A stretch of 64,000 nucleotides of DNA from Lachnospiraceae bacterium (lineage in GTDB: Bacteria; Bacillota; Clostridia; Lachnospirales; Lachnospiraceae). The stretch lies in the NCBI GenBank assembly GCA_017624855.1, contig JAGAMF010000009.1, positions 62,001 to 126,000 of the forward strand. Direction: 5' to 3'. The position numbers and the translations under genes are program-made. Below are positions 45,521 through 53,941 of the stretch, piece by piece; the first letter of the stretch is position 1, and the number at the start of each line of letters is the position of its first letter. The notes below the pieces were generated by a model. It was not told where the DNA came from and did not search any database. It saw only the letters and a list, made by a program, of their open reading frames with translations.

Positions 45521-45757
45521 TTGAGTAAATTCGTTCATATCGGATATGGAAATATTGTGAATGCGGACCGTATTACCGCCATGGTGAACCCGGATGCCGC
45601 GCCTATAAAAAGGATGGTACATACCGCAAGAGAAGAGGGAAAGGCCATTGATGCCACCCAGGGACGCAAGACAAAGGCTGTTCTGGTTATGGAAGACGGA
45701 CAGTTGGTTTTGTCAGCGCTTTTACCGGAAACCATAGCTACAAGAGCACAGGAGTAG
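45521..45757 (+). CDS. remA: RemA-like regulator (DUF370)
   Basis: 78 residues, TTG start with AAGGTGAT before it. '[29 protein letters not shown]' and '[24 protein letters not shown]' match the DUF370 family. RemA of Bacillus binds DNA and activates matrix operons; a similar role in envelope or sporulation genes is inferred. It lies between yicC and gmk. Confidence 0.9.
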   Translation: MSKFVHIGYGNIVNADRITAMVNPDAAPIKRMVHTAREEGKAIDATQGRKTKAVLVMEDGQLVLSALLPETIATRAQE

Positions 45758-45762
45758 ATAAT

Positions 45763-46395
45763 ATGAAGAATGAAGGTACTTTGATTGTTTTATCAGGATT
45801 TGCCGGTTCCGGCAAGGGAACACTGGTAAAGCGTCTTTTGGCAGATTACAATCAATATGCATTAAGTATTTCCATGACTACCCGTATGCCAAGACCCGGA
45901 GAAGAACATGGTAAATCTTATTTCTTTGTAACCAAAGAAGAATTTCAGCGTACCATTGACAGAGACGGTTTGCTGGAATATGCCTGCTATTGCGATAATT
46001 TTTACGGAACACCTAAGGCATATGTGGAAGAACAGCTTGCCGAAGGCAAGGATGTTATTCTGGAAATAGAGGTTCAGGGAGCATTACAGATTAAGGAGAA
46101 ATTTCCGAAAACATTATTGTTATTCGTAACTCCCCCTTCCGCACAGGAGTTAAAGGCACGCCTTGTGGGAAGAGGAACCGAGACCGAAGAAGTCATCAAT
46201 AAGCGTATGCGCAGAGCTTCGGAAGAAGCCAAATGCATGCCTTTGTATGATTATATAATTGTGAATGATGATTTGGAGGAATGTGTAAAAAATACACATT
46301 GTATTATTCAAGCATCACACAGTACCCCGGATAGGGTTTCAAAATTAATTGATAATTTAAAAGAAGAGCTTTCAAGCTTTTCGGAAGGAGAGTAA
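45763..46395 (+). CDS. gmk: Guanylate kinase
   Basis: 210 residues. P-loop 'LSGFAGSGKGTLVKRLL' (about 7-23), GMP site 'SMTTRMPRPGEEHGKSYFFV' and 'YGTPKAYVEEQL' define the family. It converts GMP to GDP with ATP. It starts 5 bases after remA and rpoZ starts 5 bases after its stop. Confidence 0.96.
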   Translation: MKNEGTLIVLSGFAGSGKGTLVKRLLADYNQYALSISMTTRMPRPGEEHGKSYFFVTKEEFQRTIDRDGLLEYACYCDNFYGTPKAYVEEQLAEGKDVILEIEVQGALQIKEKFPKTLLLFVTPPSAQELKARLVGRGTETEEVINKRMRRASEEAKCMPLYDYIIVNDDLEECVKNTHCIIQASHSTPDRVSKLIDNLKEELSSFSEGE

Positions 46396-46400
46396 AAAAT

Positions 46401-46634
46401 ATGTTACACCCGTCTTATTCAGATTTAATGAATGTTGTAAACAGTGAAGTTGAGCAGGGAGAAGCTCCTGTTGTAAACAGCCGTTATTCCATCGTTATGG
46501 CTACCTCAAAGAGAGCCCGCGAGATTATCGACGGCGACGAACCTATGGTAAAGAGTGAGGGTAAAAAAGCCCTTTCTATTGCTGTGGAAGAATTAAACAA
46601 TGCCAAGCTTAAAATTGTCGGCGACGAAGAATAA
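46401..46634 (+). CDS. rpoZ: RNA polymerase omega subunit
   Basis: 77 residues. 'HPSYSDLMNV', 'SRYSIVMATSKRAREI' and 'KALSIAVEELNNAKLKIV' match the omega fold. It stabilises the beta-prime subunit. It ends the run, with a terminator just after it. Confidence 0.95.
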   Translation: MLHPSYSDLMNVVNSEVEQGEAPVVNSRYSIVMATSKRAREIIDGDEPMVKSEGKKALSIAVEELNNAKLKIVGDEE

Positions 46635-46642
46635 AAGAAAAG

Positions 46643-46668
46643 AAGGTGCCCTTTTTGGGCACTTTTTT
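46643..46668 (+). terminator. Terminator after rpoZ
   Basis: GTGCCC (46646-46651) and GGGCAC (46657-46662) form a GC-rich stem around TTTTT, then six T residues. Confidence 0.85.
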
Positions 46669-46730
46669 CAACTGTTTTAGAAATAATCATATGGATTTTC
46701 CATAAATTTCAATAAAAATGTGGTAGATAT

Positions 46731-48071
46731 ATGAAGATACTTTTTATATCCCTTGGCTGCGATAAGAACCTGGTAGATACGGAGACTATGCTCGGTTATC
46801 TTACGCAGAAGGGTTACGAAATTACGGATGATGAAACGGAAGCGGAAGCCGTAGTGGTGAATACCTGTTGTTTTATCCATGATGCAAAACAGGAAAGCGT
46901 GGATGAAATTCTGGCAATGGCAGAGCTTCGCAAAAGCGGACAATTAAAAGCGTTGATTGTAACAGGGTGTCTTGCCCAGCGTTACAGTGACGAAATTCAG
47001 GAAGAAATACCGGAAGTGGATGTCATTATGGGCACACAGGCCATTGAAGATATTGTGGAAGCTTTGGAAGGAGTACTTGTCGGGGAAAAGAGAAATTTTT
47101 TACCTGACATTGATAAGCCCCTGCCTAAACTTGGTAAAAGAATGATTACCACCGGTGGGCATTATGCTTACTTAAAAATTGCAGAAGGCTGTGATAAGCA
47201 TTGTACATATTGCGTAATTCCCAAGGTGCGTGGCAAATATCGTTCCGTACCTATGGAGGAATTGGTGGAACAGGCGCAACAGCTTTCGGAAGATGTAGGC
47301 GTAAAAGAATTGATTCTGGTAGCTCAGGAAACCACTGTTTACGGTACTGATTTATACGGTGAAAAGAAATTGCCCGAACTTTTAGCAAGACTTGCAGCAA
47401 TCAGAGGAATTCGCTGGATTCGTATTTTATATTGTTATCCGGAAGAAATTGACGATGATTTAATCGAAGAGATTGCAACCAACGATAAGGTTTGCCATTA
47501 TTTGGATATTCCCATTCAGCATGCATCTGACAATATTTTAAAAAGAATGGGGCGTCGTACTTCCAAGGCTGAATTGGAGGCGATTATCAATAAGTTAAGA
47601 GAACGCATTCCCGATATATGTTTGCGAACAACATTGATTACCGGATTTCCGGGAGAAACGGAAGAAGAGCACGAGGAAGTATTGGATTTTGTGGATACCA
47701 TGGAATTCGACAGACTTGGTGTGTTTACCTATTCTCAGGAAGAAGATACTCCTGCGGCAAAGATGGATTGTCAGGTGGAGGAAGATGTCAAGCAGGAAAG
47801 ATGGGCAGAGATTATGGAGCTCCAACAGGCCATTGCTTTTGAGAAAGCAGAAGCAATGCTTGGAAAGACCGTGCTTGCCATGGTTGAGGGCAAGATCGCG
47901 GATGAGGATGCCTATATTGCCCGTACTTATATGGATGCTCCCAATGTGGACGGCTATCTGTTTATCAATACTGCGAAGCAGTTGATGACGGGAGATTTGG
48001 CCTATGTTCGCATAACAGGTTCAAATGAATATGATTTGATTGGAGAATTAGAGGATGAATTTAGCGAATAA
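46731..48071 (+). CDS. rimO: Ribosomal protein S12 methylthiotransferase RimO
   Basis: 446 residues. MTTase N-terminal Fe-S motif begins 'ISLGCDKNLVDTE'; the radical-SAM CxxxCxxC is 'GCDKHCTYCVIPKVRG' near residue 155, and a TRAM domain ends the protein. 'KNLVDTE' and the 'FIHDAKQES' segment are typical of RimO rather than MiaB. It adds a methylthio group to Asp of S12. It overlaps pgsA by 17 bases. Confidence 0.95.
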   Translation: MKILFISLGCDKNLVDTETMLGYLTQKGYEITDDETEAEAVVVNTCCFIHDAKQESVDEILAMAELRKSGQLKALIVTGCLAQRYSDEIQEEIPEVDVIMGTQAIEDIVEALEGVLVGEKRNFLPDIDKPLPKLGKRMITTGGHYAYLKIAEGCDKHCTYCVIPKVRGKYRSVPMEELVEQAQQLSEDVGVKELILVAQETTVYGTDLYGEKKLPELLARLAAIRGIRWIRILYCYPEEIDDDLIEEIATNDKVCHYLDIPIQHASDNILKRMGRRTSKAELEAIINKLRERIPDICLRTTLITGFPGETEEEHEEVLDFVDTMEFDRLGVFTYSQEEDTPAAKMDCQVEEDVKQERWAEIMELQQAIAFEKAEAMLGKTVLAMVEGKIADEDAYIARTYMDAPNVDGYLFINTAKQLMTGDLAYVRITGSNEYDLIGELEDEFSE

Positions 48072-48630
48072 GATTACTTTAATGCGTGTGATTTTGGTTC
48101 CCGTTTTTATTGTATTGCTTATGGCGGGTAAAATTCCGGGTTTGTCTGTGTTGTTGGAGAACGGTACCCTATCGCAGCAAGTGTTGAATTGGTGCGCGTT
48201 GGCTGTGTTTATCATTGCTTCCGTAACGGACTTTTTAGACGGTTATATTGCAAGAAAATACAATATGATTTCCAATTTCGGCAAATTCATGGATCCTTTG
48301 GCAGATAAATTGCTTGTTTGCAGTGCGTTGATTTGTCTTCTTGCATTGGGAAGAATCAATGTATTTCTTGTGTTGATTATTATTGCTAGAGATTTTATCA
48401 TCAGTGGATTTCGTTTGGTGGCCTCCGACAAAGGTGTGGTTATTGCTGCCAATATGTGGGGCAAGGTAAAAACCACCATGCAGATGATTATGATTGGGTT
48501 TATGATTCCCGGCTTGGATATTTTTTATTGGATCAATGTGATTTTAGGATGGGTAGTATTGTTCCTTACCGTATATTCTTTGATTGATTGCCTTGTGAAG
48601 AATCGTCATGTTTTAAAAGATGAAAAGTAA
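48055..48630 (+). CDS. pgsA: CDP-diacylglycerol-glycerol-3-phosphate 3-phosphatidyltransferase
   Basis: 191 residues, about five membrane segments. The CDP-alcohol phosphotransferase motif is 'DFLDGYIARKYNMISNFGKF' with 'MDPLADK' after it, the two Asp ends of the catalytic signature. It makes phosphatidylglycerophosphate. It overlaps rimO by 17 bases, so translation is probably coupled. Confidence 0.95.
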   Translation: MNLANKITLMRVILVPVFIVLLMAGKIPGLSVLLENGTLSQQVLNWCALAVFIIASVTDFLDGYIARKYNMISNFGKFMDPLADKLLVCSALICLLALGRINVFLVLIIIARDFIISGFRLVASDKGVVIAANMWGKVKTTMQMIMIGFMIPGLDIFYWINVILGWVVLFLTVYSLIDCLVKNRHVLKDEK

Positions 48631-48650
48631 GATGAGGGTGGTATAAAAAT

Positions 48651-49913
48651 ATGGTTGTTGAATTGATTTCAGTAGGTACAGAACTTTTATTGGGAAATAT
48701 AGTGAATACCAATGCGGCATATTTGGCTGAGCAGTGTGCAAATTGCGGACTTTCCTGCTTTTATCAGACTGTTGTGGGTGACAATGAGGAAAGATTACAG
48801 GAAACGGTAAAAGCCGGTTTAAAGCGTTCGGACATTTTGATTTTAACCGGAGGCTTGGGACCCACAGATGATGATTTAACCAAGGAAGTAGTGGCAAAAG
48901 CCATGAAAAAGAAACTGGTTGAAGATGTAAAAGCCCGTGAAATGATTCAGACTTATTTTACCAATCGAGGATTGGAAATCACGGAGAATAACTGGAAACA
49001 GGCTATGGTACCGGAGGGAGCGCAGGTTTTATATAACCATAACGGTACTGCTCCCGGATTGATTGTGGAAAGCGGTGAAAAGTGCGCGATTCTTTTGCCG
49101 GGACCGCCTAACGAGATGAAGCCCATGTTTGAAGAATATGTGGTGGATTATTTCAAGAAGAAAAATCCGGAAGTGATTGTTTCCACAACAGTTAAGTTGT
49201 GCGGTATCGGTGAAAGCAAGGTGGCCGATATGATTCAGGATATTCTTGACGGACAGACCAATCCTACGGTTGCACCCTATGCCAAAACCGGAGAGGTGCA
49301 CCTTCGTGTTACCGCTAAGGCAGGTGATGAGAAAGCTGCCAATAAGCTGATTAAACCTGTGGTAAAACAGTTAAAAACCAGACTGGCAGAATATATTTAT
49401 ACAACGGATGCAAATACAACTTTGGAAAAAGCGGTTGTGGATTTGCTGGTAGCCAATAATTTAACGGTATCTACCGTAGAATCCTGTACCGGTGGTATGG
49501 TTGCGGCAAGACTTATTAATGTATCCGGTGTATCGGAAGTATTTAAAATGGGACACATTACCTATTCCAATAAAGCCAAAAAGAAAATTCTTGGCGTAAA
49601 GAAGCGTACTTTGGAAAAGCATACCGCTGTCAGCGCCGAGGTTGCAAAGGAAATGGTAAAAGGTGTTGAATTGGTATCCAAAGCGGATGTATGTGTTTCC
49701 ATAACCGGTTTGGCAGGACCTGAGGGCGGTACGGAAAAGAAGCCTGTTGGTTTGGTATATATTGCTTGCAGTGTAAAAGGAAAAATTGTTGTGAAGGAAT
49801 ATCATTTTAACGGAAATCGCAGTAAAATACGAGAGAATGCAACTGCATCAGCGTTAATCTTGATGCGTAAATGTATTTTGGAATACATGACAGAAACGGC
49901 TTTTTCTAAGTAA
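48651..49913 (+). CDS. cinA: CinA family nicotinamide-nucleotide amidohydrolase / competence-damage protein
   Basis: 420 residues. N-terminal MoaB-like domain begins 'ELISVGTELLLGNIVNTN' with 'LTGGLGPTDDDLTKE'. The C-terminal CinA domain has 'VESCTGGMVAARLINVSGVS' and 'GLAGPEGGTEKKPVG'. It links to NAD salvage and, in transformable bacteria, competence. It lies 20 bases after pgsA, before recA as is common, though a further gene intervenes here. Confidence 0.95.
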   Translation: MVVELISVGTELLLGNIVNTNAAYLAEQCANCGLSCFYQTVVGDNEERLQETVKAGLKRSDILILTGGLGPTDDDLTKEVVAKAMKKKLVEDVKAREMIQTYFTNRGLEITENNWKQAMVPEGAQVLYNHNGTAPGLIVESGEKCAILLPGPPNEMKPMFEEYVVDYFKKKNPEVIVSTTVKLCGIGESKVADMIQDILDGQTNPTVAPYAKTGEVHLRVTAKAGDEKAANKLIKPVVKQLKTRLAEYIYTTDANTTLEKAVVDLLVANNLTVSTVESCTGGMVAARLINVSGVSEVFKMGHITYSNKAKKKILGVKKRTLEKHTAVSAEVAKEMVKGVELVSKADVCVSITGLAGPEGGTEKKPVGLVYIACSVKGKIVVKEYHFNGNRSKIRENATASALILMRKCILEYMTETAFSK

Positions 49914-49934
49914 AAGATATAAGGGAGAATTTTT

Positions 49935-51608
49935 ATGAGCGGAAATATGAATGAATATGTTTTTTGTCCCTATTGCGGTGGTATTACGCCGCCCGGTACA
50001 TGCGTTAATTGCGGTATGTCAACTGCCGGAGAGAAGAAGCCGGAAAGTCAGCCTGCTGCAAATACGAGTGCGCCTGTTACCCTGGAAAAGAAAGAAAATA
50101 ATGATTCCATGAGTCGTTTTCAACCGGGAGGAAGCAGTCAATACGGCGCCGGAGTAACTGCACAGCCCGGTGGAACCAATCAAAATATCACCGGTGGAAA
50201 TACAAATGTTTCCGGAGGAGATAATCCGAATCCTTACGGTGGGAATACAAACACATACGGAGGAGGTAATCCGAATCCTTACGGTGGAAATACAAACACA
50301 TATGGCGGAGGTAATCCGAATCCTTACGGTGGGAATACAAACACATATGGCGGAAGTAATCCGAATCCTTACGGCGGAAGTACAAATACATACGGAGGAG
50401 GTAATCCGAATCCTTACGGCGGAAGTACAAATACATACGGAGGAGGTAATCCGAATCCTTACGGCAGGAATACAAACGCGTACGGTGGCACCAATCCCTC
50501 TTATCAACAACCACAGCCTAAGAAAAAGAGTCGTGCATGGCTTTGGGTGATTCTTATTGTAGCCGGCGGACTGTTGCTTTTACTTTTGCTTTTGGCAATT
50601 ATTGCTGTTGTGGCAGCTATATTTGCACCTCAGTTTATGGCAGGAAGTACATCTTCATATCCTTCGACTTCTGTTGTAACACAACCGTCTTCCGATGACT
50701 ATGACTACGATTATGATAATGATGAAGATTATAGCTATGAAGAAGATTCTTCTTATTCGGATGATGAGGGCGAGATAAGCATGAGACCTTTTGGTCGACA
50801 TGATTTAAGCAATTTTGATTGGGATGAATATGCGGATGATGCGGATGTTTATTCCGATACTTCAGATGGCGACAAAGATATCTTTTTGGCCGGGGATTAT
50901 TCAAGTACCTTTGGCTCCAATCACCATAATTATTCTCCGGACGATTTTTCGGGAGAGTATTATGAACCTTTTGTAGACTGTATTGACAGTACTCAGGATT
51001 ACGGTTTGTCCAGACACTATATTGAATACAGCGATACTGTAAACAATATCAATGTTGAGGCGTATATTGCATATATTCAGTTGGAAGGTAATGTGGTTCC
51101 CAATCAGGATAAAATTAATCGCGAAATTCTTGAACTTACGGCAAATGAGTTCTGGGGCTGTCTCGACATGCAGAATACATATGGTTATTATTACGGCGAT
51201 GCAATTTTTATTGTTGATTCCTTCGTGACATATAACGACAGTGAAAAAATGAGTATTCTTCTTGATATTAATGTTATGGAAGGCGGATATTTTACTGACT
51301 CTTATATTTATGCCATAAATGTTGATTTGGTAAACGGCGAAATTATGGATAACGGCTCAATTTTGAACATTGACGAAGATTTCGCTGCTATGTTCCGTGA
51401 AAGATGTGAAACGCAAAACGGTACCGACAATGTGGGATTGGAAAATTTGACAGATCAACAGGTGGCAGAGTATTTGGTTAACGAACGCTCATGTATTATT
51501 TTCTATACACCCATGGGTATTGAATTGGGATATTGTTATGAGGTTGTAAATACTTCAAGAGGATGGATGACAATAACATTATCGGATTATGAAGAGTATT
51601 TGAAATAA
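49935..51608 (+). CDS. Zinc-ribbon membrane protein with 15-residue repeats
   Basis: 557 residues. Residues 9-30 hold a zinc-ribbon-like CPYC...CVNC pair, near the start. A Gly/Asn/Tyr-rich low-complexity part includes six 15-residue repeats (NPNPYGGNTNTYGGG and close variants, about 97-186). A Lys/Arg-rich stop precedes a single membrane segment (about 202-232), then an Asp/Tyr-rich extracellular part and a compact C-terminal domain with 'EYLVNERSCIIFYTPMGIELGY'. Function unknown; topology suggests a cytosolic ribbon and an outside domain. The repeat DNA may vary in copy number. Confidence 0.8.
   Translation: MSGNMNEYVFCPYCGGITPPGTCVNCGMSTAGEKKPESQPAANTSAPVTLEKKENNDSMSRFQPGGSSQYGAGVTAQPGGTNQNITGGNTNVSGGDNPNPYGGNTNTYGGGNPNPYGGNTNTYGGGNPNPYGGNTNTYGGSNPNPYGGSTNTYGGGNPNPYGGSTNTYGGGNPNPYGRNTNAYGGTNPSYQQPQPKKKSRAWLWVILIVAGGLLLLLLLLAIIAVVAAIFAPQFMAGSTSSYPSTSVVTQPSSDDYDYDYDNDEDYSYEEDSSYSDDEGEISMRPFGRHDLSNFDWDEYADDADVYSDTSDGDKDIFLAGDYSSTFGSNHHNYSPDDFSGEYYEPFVDCIDSTQDYGLSRHYIEYSDTVNNINVEAYIAYIQLEGNVVPNQDKINREILELTANEFWGCLDMQNTYGYYYGDAIFIVDSFVTYNDSEKMSILLDINVMEGGYFTDSYIYAINVDLVNGEIMDNGSILNIDEDFAAMFRERCETQNGTDNVGLENLTDQQVAEYLVNERSCIIFYTPMGIELGYCYEVVNTSRGWMTITLSDYEEYLK
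50223..50492 (+). repeat. Six 45-bp tandem repeats in the zinc-ribbon gene
   Basis: Exactly six 45-base units begin with AATCCGAATCCTTACGG, in frame with the coding sequence. Most units differ by a few synonymous bases; the sixth is the most diverged. The length is 270 bases with no indels. Confidence 0.95.
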
Positions 51609-51617
51609 AATGAAAAG

Positions 51618-51652
51618 GAATAGGTAACATTTTGTTACCTATTCTTTATATT
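51618..51652 (+). terminator. Terminator after the zinc-ribbon gene
   Basis: GAATAGGTAACA (51618-51629) and TGTTACCTATTC (51633-51644) form a perfect 12-bp stem with a 3-base loop, then T residues. Confidence 0.9.
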
Positions 51653-51698
51653 GTGGGAAAATATAGAGTAATTCCCAATGTTTTCGATATTACATAAT

Positions 51699-51715
51699 GT
51701 CGAAGTTTGTCGATG
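51699..51715 (+). promoter_or_regulatory. Tandem Spo0A-like boxes
   Basis: TGTCGAA (51699-51705) and TGTCGAT (51709-51715) are spaced 10 bases from start to start, one helical turn. The first is a perfect 0A consensus and the second differs in the last base. They end 9 bases before a -35 box. Confidence 0.5.
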
Positions 51716-51723
51716 AGTATTTC

Positions 51724-51752
51724 TTGTACAACATACAAAACAGTGCTAAACT
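51724..51752 (+). promoter_or_regulatory. Promoter with no ORF directly downstream
   Basis: TTGTAC (51724-51729) and TAAACT (51747-51752) are 17 bases apart, with TG one base before the -10 box. The next start codon of a real gene is recA, 240 bases on, so this may be an extra recA promoter or drive a small RNA. Confidence 0.55.
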
Positions 51753-51928
51753 AACCTTAGAAACATTTCAAGGATATTCTTGGCAGTTCTGCCGCGATTC
51801 CCTGTAAATTAAAAATATTTAAAATAAGGTTGGTGATGCGCTTTGAGGGATGTTTATGGGACTTCAAATGTTTTATAATCGTTCATGTAAAAGGTTCTTA
51901 TAAATGTAAAATTTTATGCAAAAAGTAA

Positions 51929-51957
51929 TTGACAAAATCGAACATTTGTTTTATTGT
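51929..51957 (+). promoter_or_regulatory. recA promoter
   Basis: TTGACA (51929-51934) and TATTGT (51952-51957) are 17 bases apart. A LexA-type box lies between them. Confidence 0.8.
51939..51951. promoter_or_regulatory. LexA (SOS) box in the recA promoter
   Basis: CGAACATTTGTTT matches the Firmicutes CGAAC-N4-GTTY operator. It is within the promoter, as expected for SOS repression. Confidence 0.8.
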
Positions 51958-51964
51958 ATATACA

Positions 51965-51976
51965 GAACAAATGTTC
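51965..51976. promoter_or_regulatory. Second LexA-like box
   Basis: GAACAAATGTTC is a perfect inverted GAAC-N4-GTTC, just downstream of the start of transcription. It may strengthen repression. Confidence 0.65.
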
Positions 51977-51994
51977 AAGGAAAAGGAGAAGAAA

Positions 51995-53056
51995 ATGGAT
52001 AGAGAAGAAAAAATGAAAGCATTGGATGCTGCGTTATCACAGATTGAGAGACAGTTCGGTAAAGGTTCCGTTATGAAACTGGGAGATCCGGCATCACAGA
52101 TGAATGTGGAGACTATTCCTACCGGTTCCTTGAGCCTGGATATTGCATTGGGTTTAGGTGGTATTCCTAAGGGAAGAATTGTGGAAATATACGGTCCGGA
52201 ATCCAGTGGTAAAACTACGGTTACATTACATATGATTGCTGAGGTGCAGAAGAGAGGCGGTATTGCCGGCTTTATTGATGCGGAGCATGCATTAGATCCT
52301 GCATATGCCAAGGCAATTGGCGTTGATGTGGATAATATGTATATTTCGCAGCCGGATAACGGAGAGCAGGCGTTGGAAATTACAGAAACCATGGTTCGTT
52401 CCGGTGCGATTGATATTGTTGTTGTTGACTCGGTTGCTGCATTGGTGCCCAAAGCAGAGTTAGACGGTGAAATGGGTGACTCTCATGTTGGTTTGCAGGC
52501 CAGACTTATGTCACAGGCGTTAAGAAAACTTACCGGTGCAATCGGACGTTCAAATTGTACTGTGATTTTTATTAACCAGTTGCGTGAAAAAGTAGGTGTA
52601 TTTTATGGTAACCCTCAGGTTACTACCGGTGGTAATGCACTTAAATTCTATTCTTCCGTAAGAATGGAAATCAGACGTGTGGAACAGTTAAAACAGGGCG
52701 GAGATATTACCGGTAACCGCACACGTGCTAAAATTGTTAAGAATAAAATTGCACCTCCTTTTAAAGAGGCGGAATTTGATATTATGTTCGGTGAAGGTAT
52801 TTCTTTTGAAGGCGATGTTTTGGATTTGGCCGCAGAAGTGGGTATTATCAGTAAAAGTGGTGCATGGTATGCCTATGAGGGTAATAAGATCGGTCAGGGT
52901 AGAGAAAATGCCAAGACTTTCCTTTTGGAGAATCCGGATGTTTGCGCAGATATAGAGCAGAAAGTAAGAGCGCATTACGGTCTTGCGGGAACTGCATCGG
53001 AAATGGATGGCAAGAAGGAAAAGAAATCTGCCAAGACTGCAAAGAGTGAAGAATAA
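51995..53056 (+). CDS. recA: Recombinase RecA
   Basis: 353 residues from the ATG at 51995 (AAAAGGAG before it). Walker A '[15 protein letters not shown]' near residue 66, Walker B '[12 protein letters not shown]' and the L1/L2 loops '[17 protein letters not shown]' and '[22 protein letters not shown]' are complete. The C-terminal tail is charged. It performs strand exchange and triggers LexA cleavage. SOS boxes in its promoter fit self-induced control. Confidence 0.98.
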   Translation: MDREEKMKALDAALSQIERQFGKGSVMKLGDPASQMNVETIPTGSLSLDIALGLGGIPKGRIVEIYGPESSGKTTVTLHMIAEVQKRGGIAGFIDAEHALDPAYAKAIGVDVDNMYISQPDNGEQALEITETMVRSGAIDIVVVDSVAALVPKAELDGEMGDSHVGLQARLMSQALRKLTGAIGRSNCTVIFINQLREKVGVFYGNPQVTTGGNALKFYSSVRMEIRRVEQLKQGGDITGNRTRAKIVKNKIAPPFKEAEFDIMFGEGISFEGDVLDLAAEVGIISKSGAWYAYEGNKIGQGRENAKTFLLENPDVCADIEQKVRAHYGLAGTASEMDGKKEKKSAKTAKSEE

Positions 53057-53128
53057 TTTTTTATGGTTGTTTAAATGAGTATTTACTGTTTTTTCACTAT
53101 TTCGGGGAGTTTTATAAGTAATATCATG

Positions 53129-53161
53129 TAGGGGCATAATATATGCCCCTATGTATTTTTT
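53129..53161 (+). terminator. Terminator after recA
   Basis: TAGGGGCATA (53129-53138) and TATGCCCCTA (53142-53151) form a perfect 10-bp stem with a 3-base loop, followed by TGTATTTTTTA. Confidence 0.85.
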
Positions 53162-53171
53162 AGAGGTTGAT

Positions 53172-53798
53172 ATGAAGATTATCAGAATAGAAGAGTTTTC
53201 CAAAACCAAAATTCGGATAGATACGGATGAGAATCTGGTTCTTGTGCTTTATAAGGCTGATTTAAGGCGCTATAATCTGGCAGAGGGAACCGTGTTGGAA
53301 CCAAAGCAAACGGAGTTGCTTTTGACGGAAATATTGCCTTACAGAGCCAAAGCCAGATGCTTAAAGTTATTGCAAAGCAAAGATTATACGGAAGAAGAAA
53401 TCAGACGCAAATTAACAGGTGACGGATATCCCGAAGATGTTATAGATGTCGCAGTGCAATATTTATACAAGTTTCATTATTTGGATGATGAGCGATATGT
53501 AAAGCTGTATTATCAAAGTAAATGTACCGGAAAAAGTAAGAAGCAAATTATTCAGAATTTACAGCAAAAAGGTATTCGGAAAGATGTTATTTTTAGTGTA
53601 TTGGAAACACTGGAGCCGGATGATGTCGAAGGTGGTGATTTATACTGCATTCGTAAACTTTTATATAAAAGAAAATATAATGACGAAATTGCAGATTATG
53701 AAGAAAAAGAAAAGGTAAAAGCATACCTTTTTCGTAAAGGTTTTGACATTTCGGACATTAATATTTGTATGCGTAATTTTTCTTGGGAAAATATGTAA
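53172..53798 (+). CDS. recX: Regulatory protein RecX
   Basis: 208 residues from the ATG at 53172 (AGAGGTTGAT before it). Three-helix repeats are seen: 'ARCLKLLQSKDYTEEEIRRKLTGDG', 'YVKLYYQSKCTGKSKKQIIQNLQQKG' and 'VKAYLFRKGFDISDINICM'. It inhibits RecA filaments. A terminator separates it from recA, so read-through sets its level. Confidence 0.92.
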   Translation: MKIIRIEEFSKTKIRIDTDENLVLVLYKADLRRYNLAEGTVLEPKQTELLLTEILPYRAKARCLKLLQSKDYTEEEIRRKLTGDGYPEDVIDVAVQYLYKFHYLDDERYVKLYYQSKCTGKSKKQIIQNLQQKGIRKDVIFSVLETLEPDDVEGGDLYCIRKLLYKRKYNDEIADYEEKEKVKAYLFRKGFDISDINICMRNFSWENM

Positions 53799-53826
53799 TT
53801 TAATGTGTATGAAGAGCATTTATCAC

Positions 53827-53855
53827 TTGACATAACATTGTAAAAAGATTAAACT
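53827..53855 (+). promoter_or_regulatory. Promoter of rny
   Basis: TTGACA (53827-53832) and TAAACT (53850-53855), 17 bases apart, about 85 bases before the rny start. Confidence 0.65.
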
Positions 53856-53941
53856 AGATATGTTGTAATATCGCATATTAGGGCTTTGTGCTCTATTTGA
53901 TAATTGTACAATGAAAACTAAATAAGGAGGTGATCCTGTAC

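Larger units (their letters stand above)
51609..51994. other. Intergenic region before recA
   Basis: 386 bases with no credible protein gene. It holds a terminator, two tandem 0A-like boxes with a promoter (51699-51752) and, further on, the SOS-type recA promoter. Small hairpins (GGCAGTTCTGCC, CAAGGATATTCTTG) lie between the two promoters. Confidence 0.7.

Noticed and set aside
50223..50492. CRISPR-like array
   Set aside because: The units are directly adjacent, in frame and coding, with no spacers.
50019..50510. Long minus-strand open frame with a periodic sequence opposite the zinc-ribbon gene
   Set aside because: It is a shadow of the 45-bp repeats, with no ribosome site or known motif; the plus-strand frame has all gene signals.
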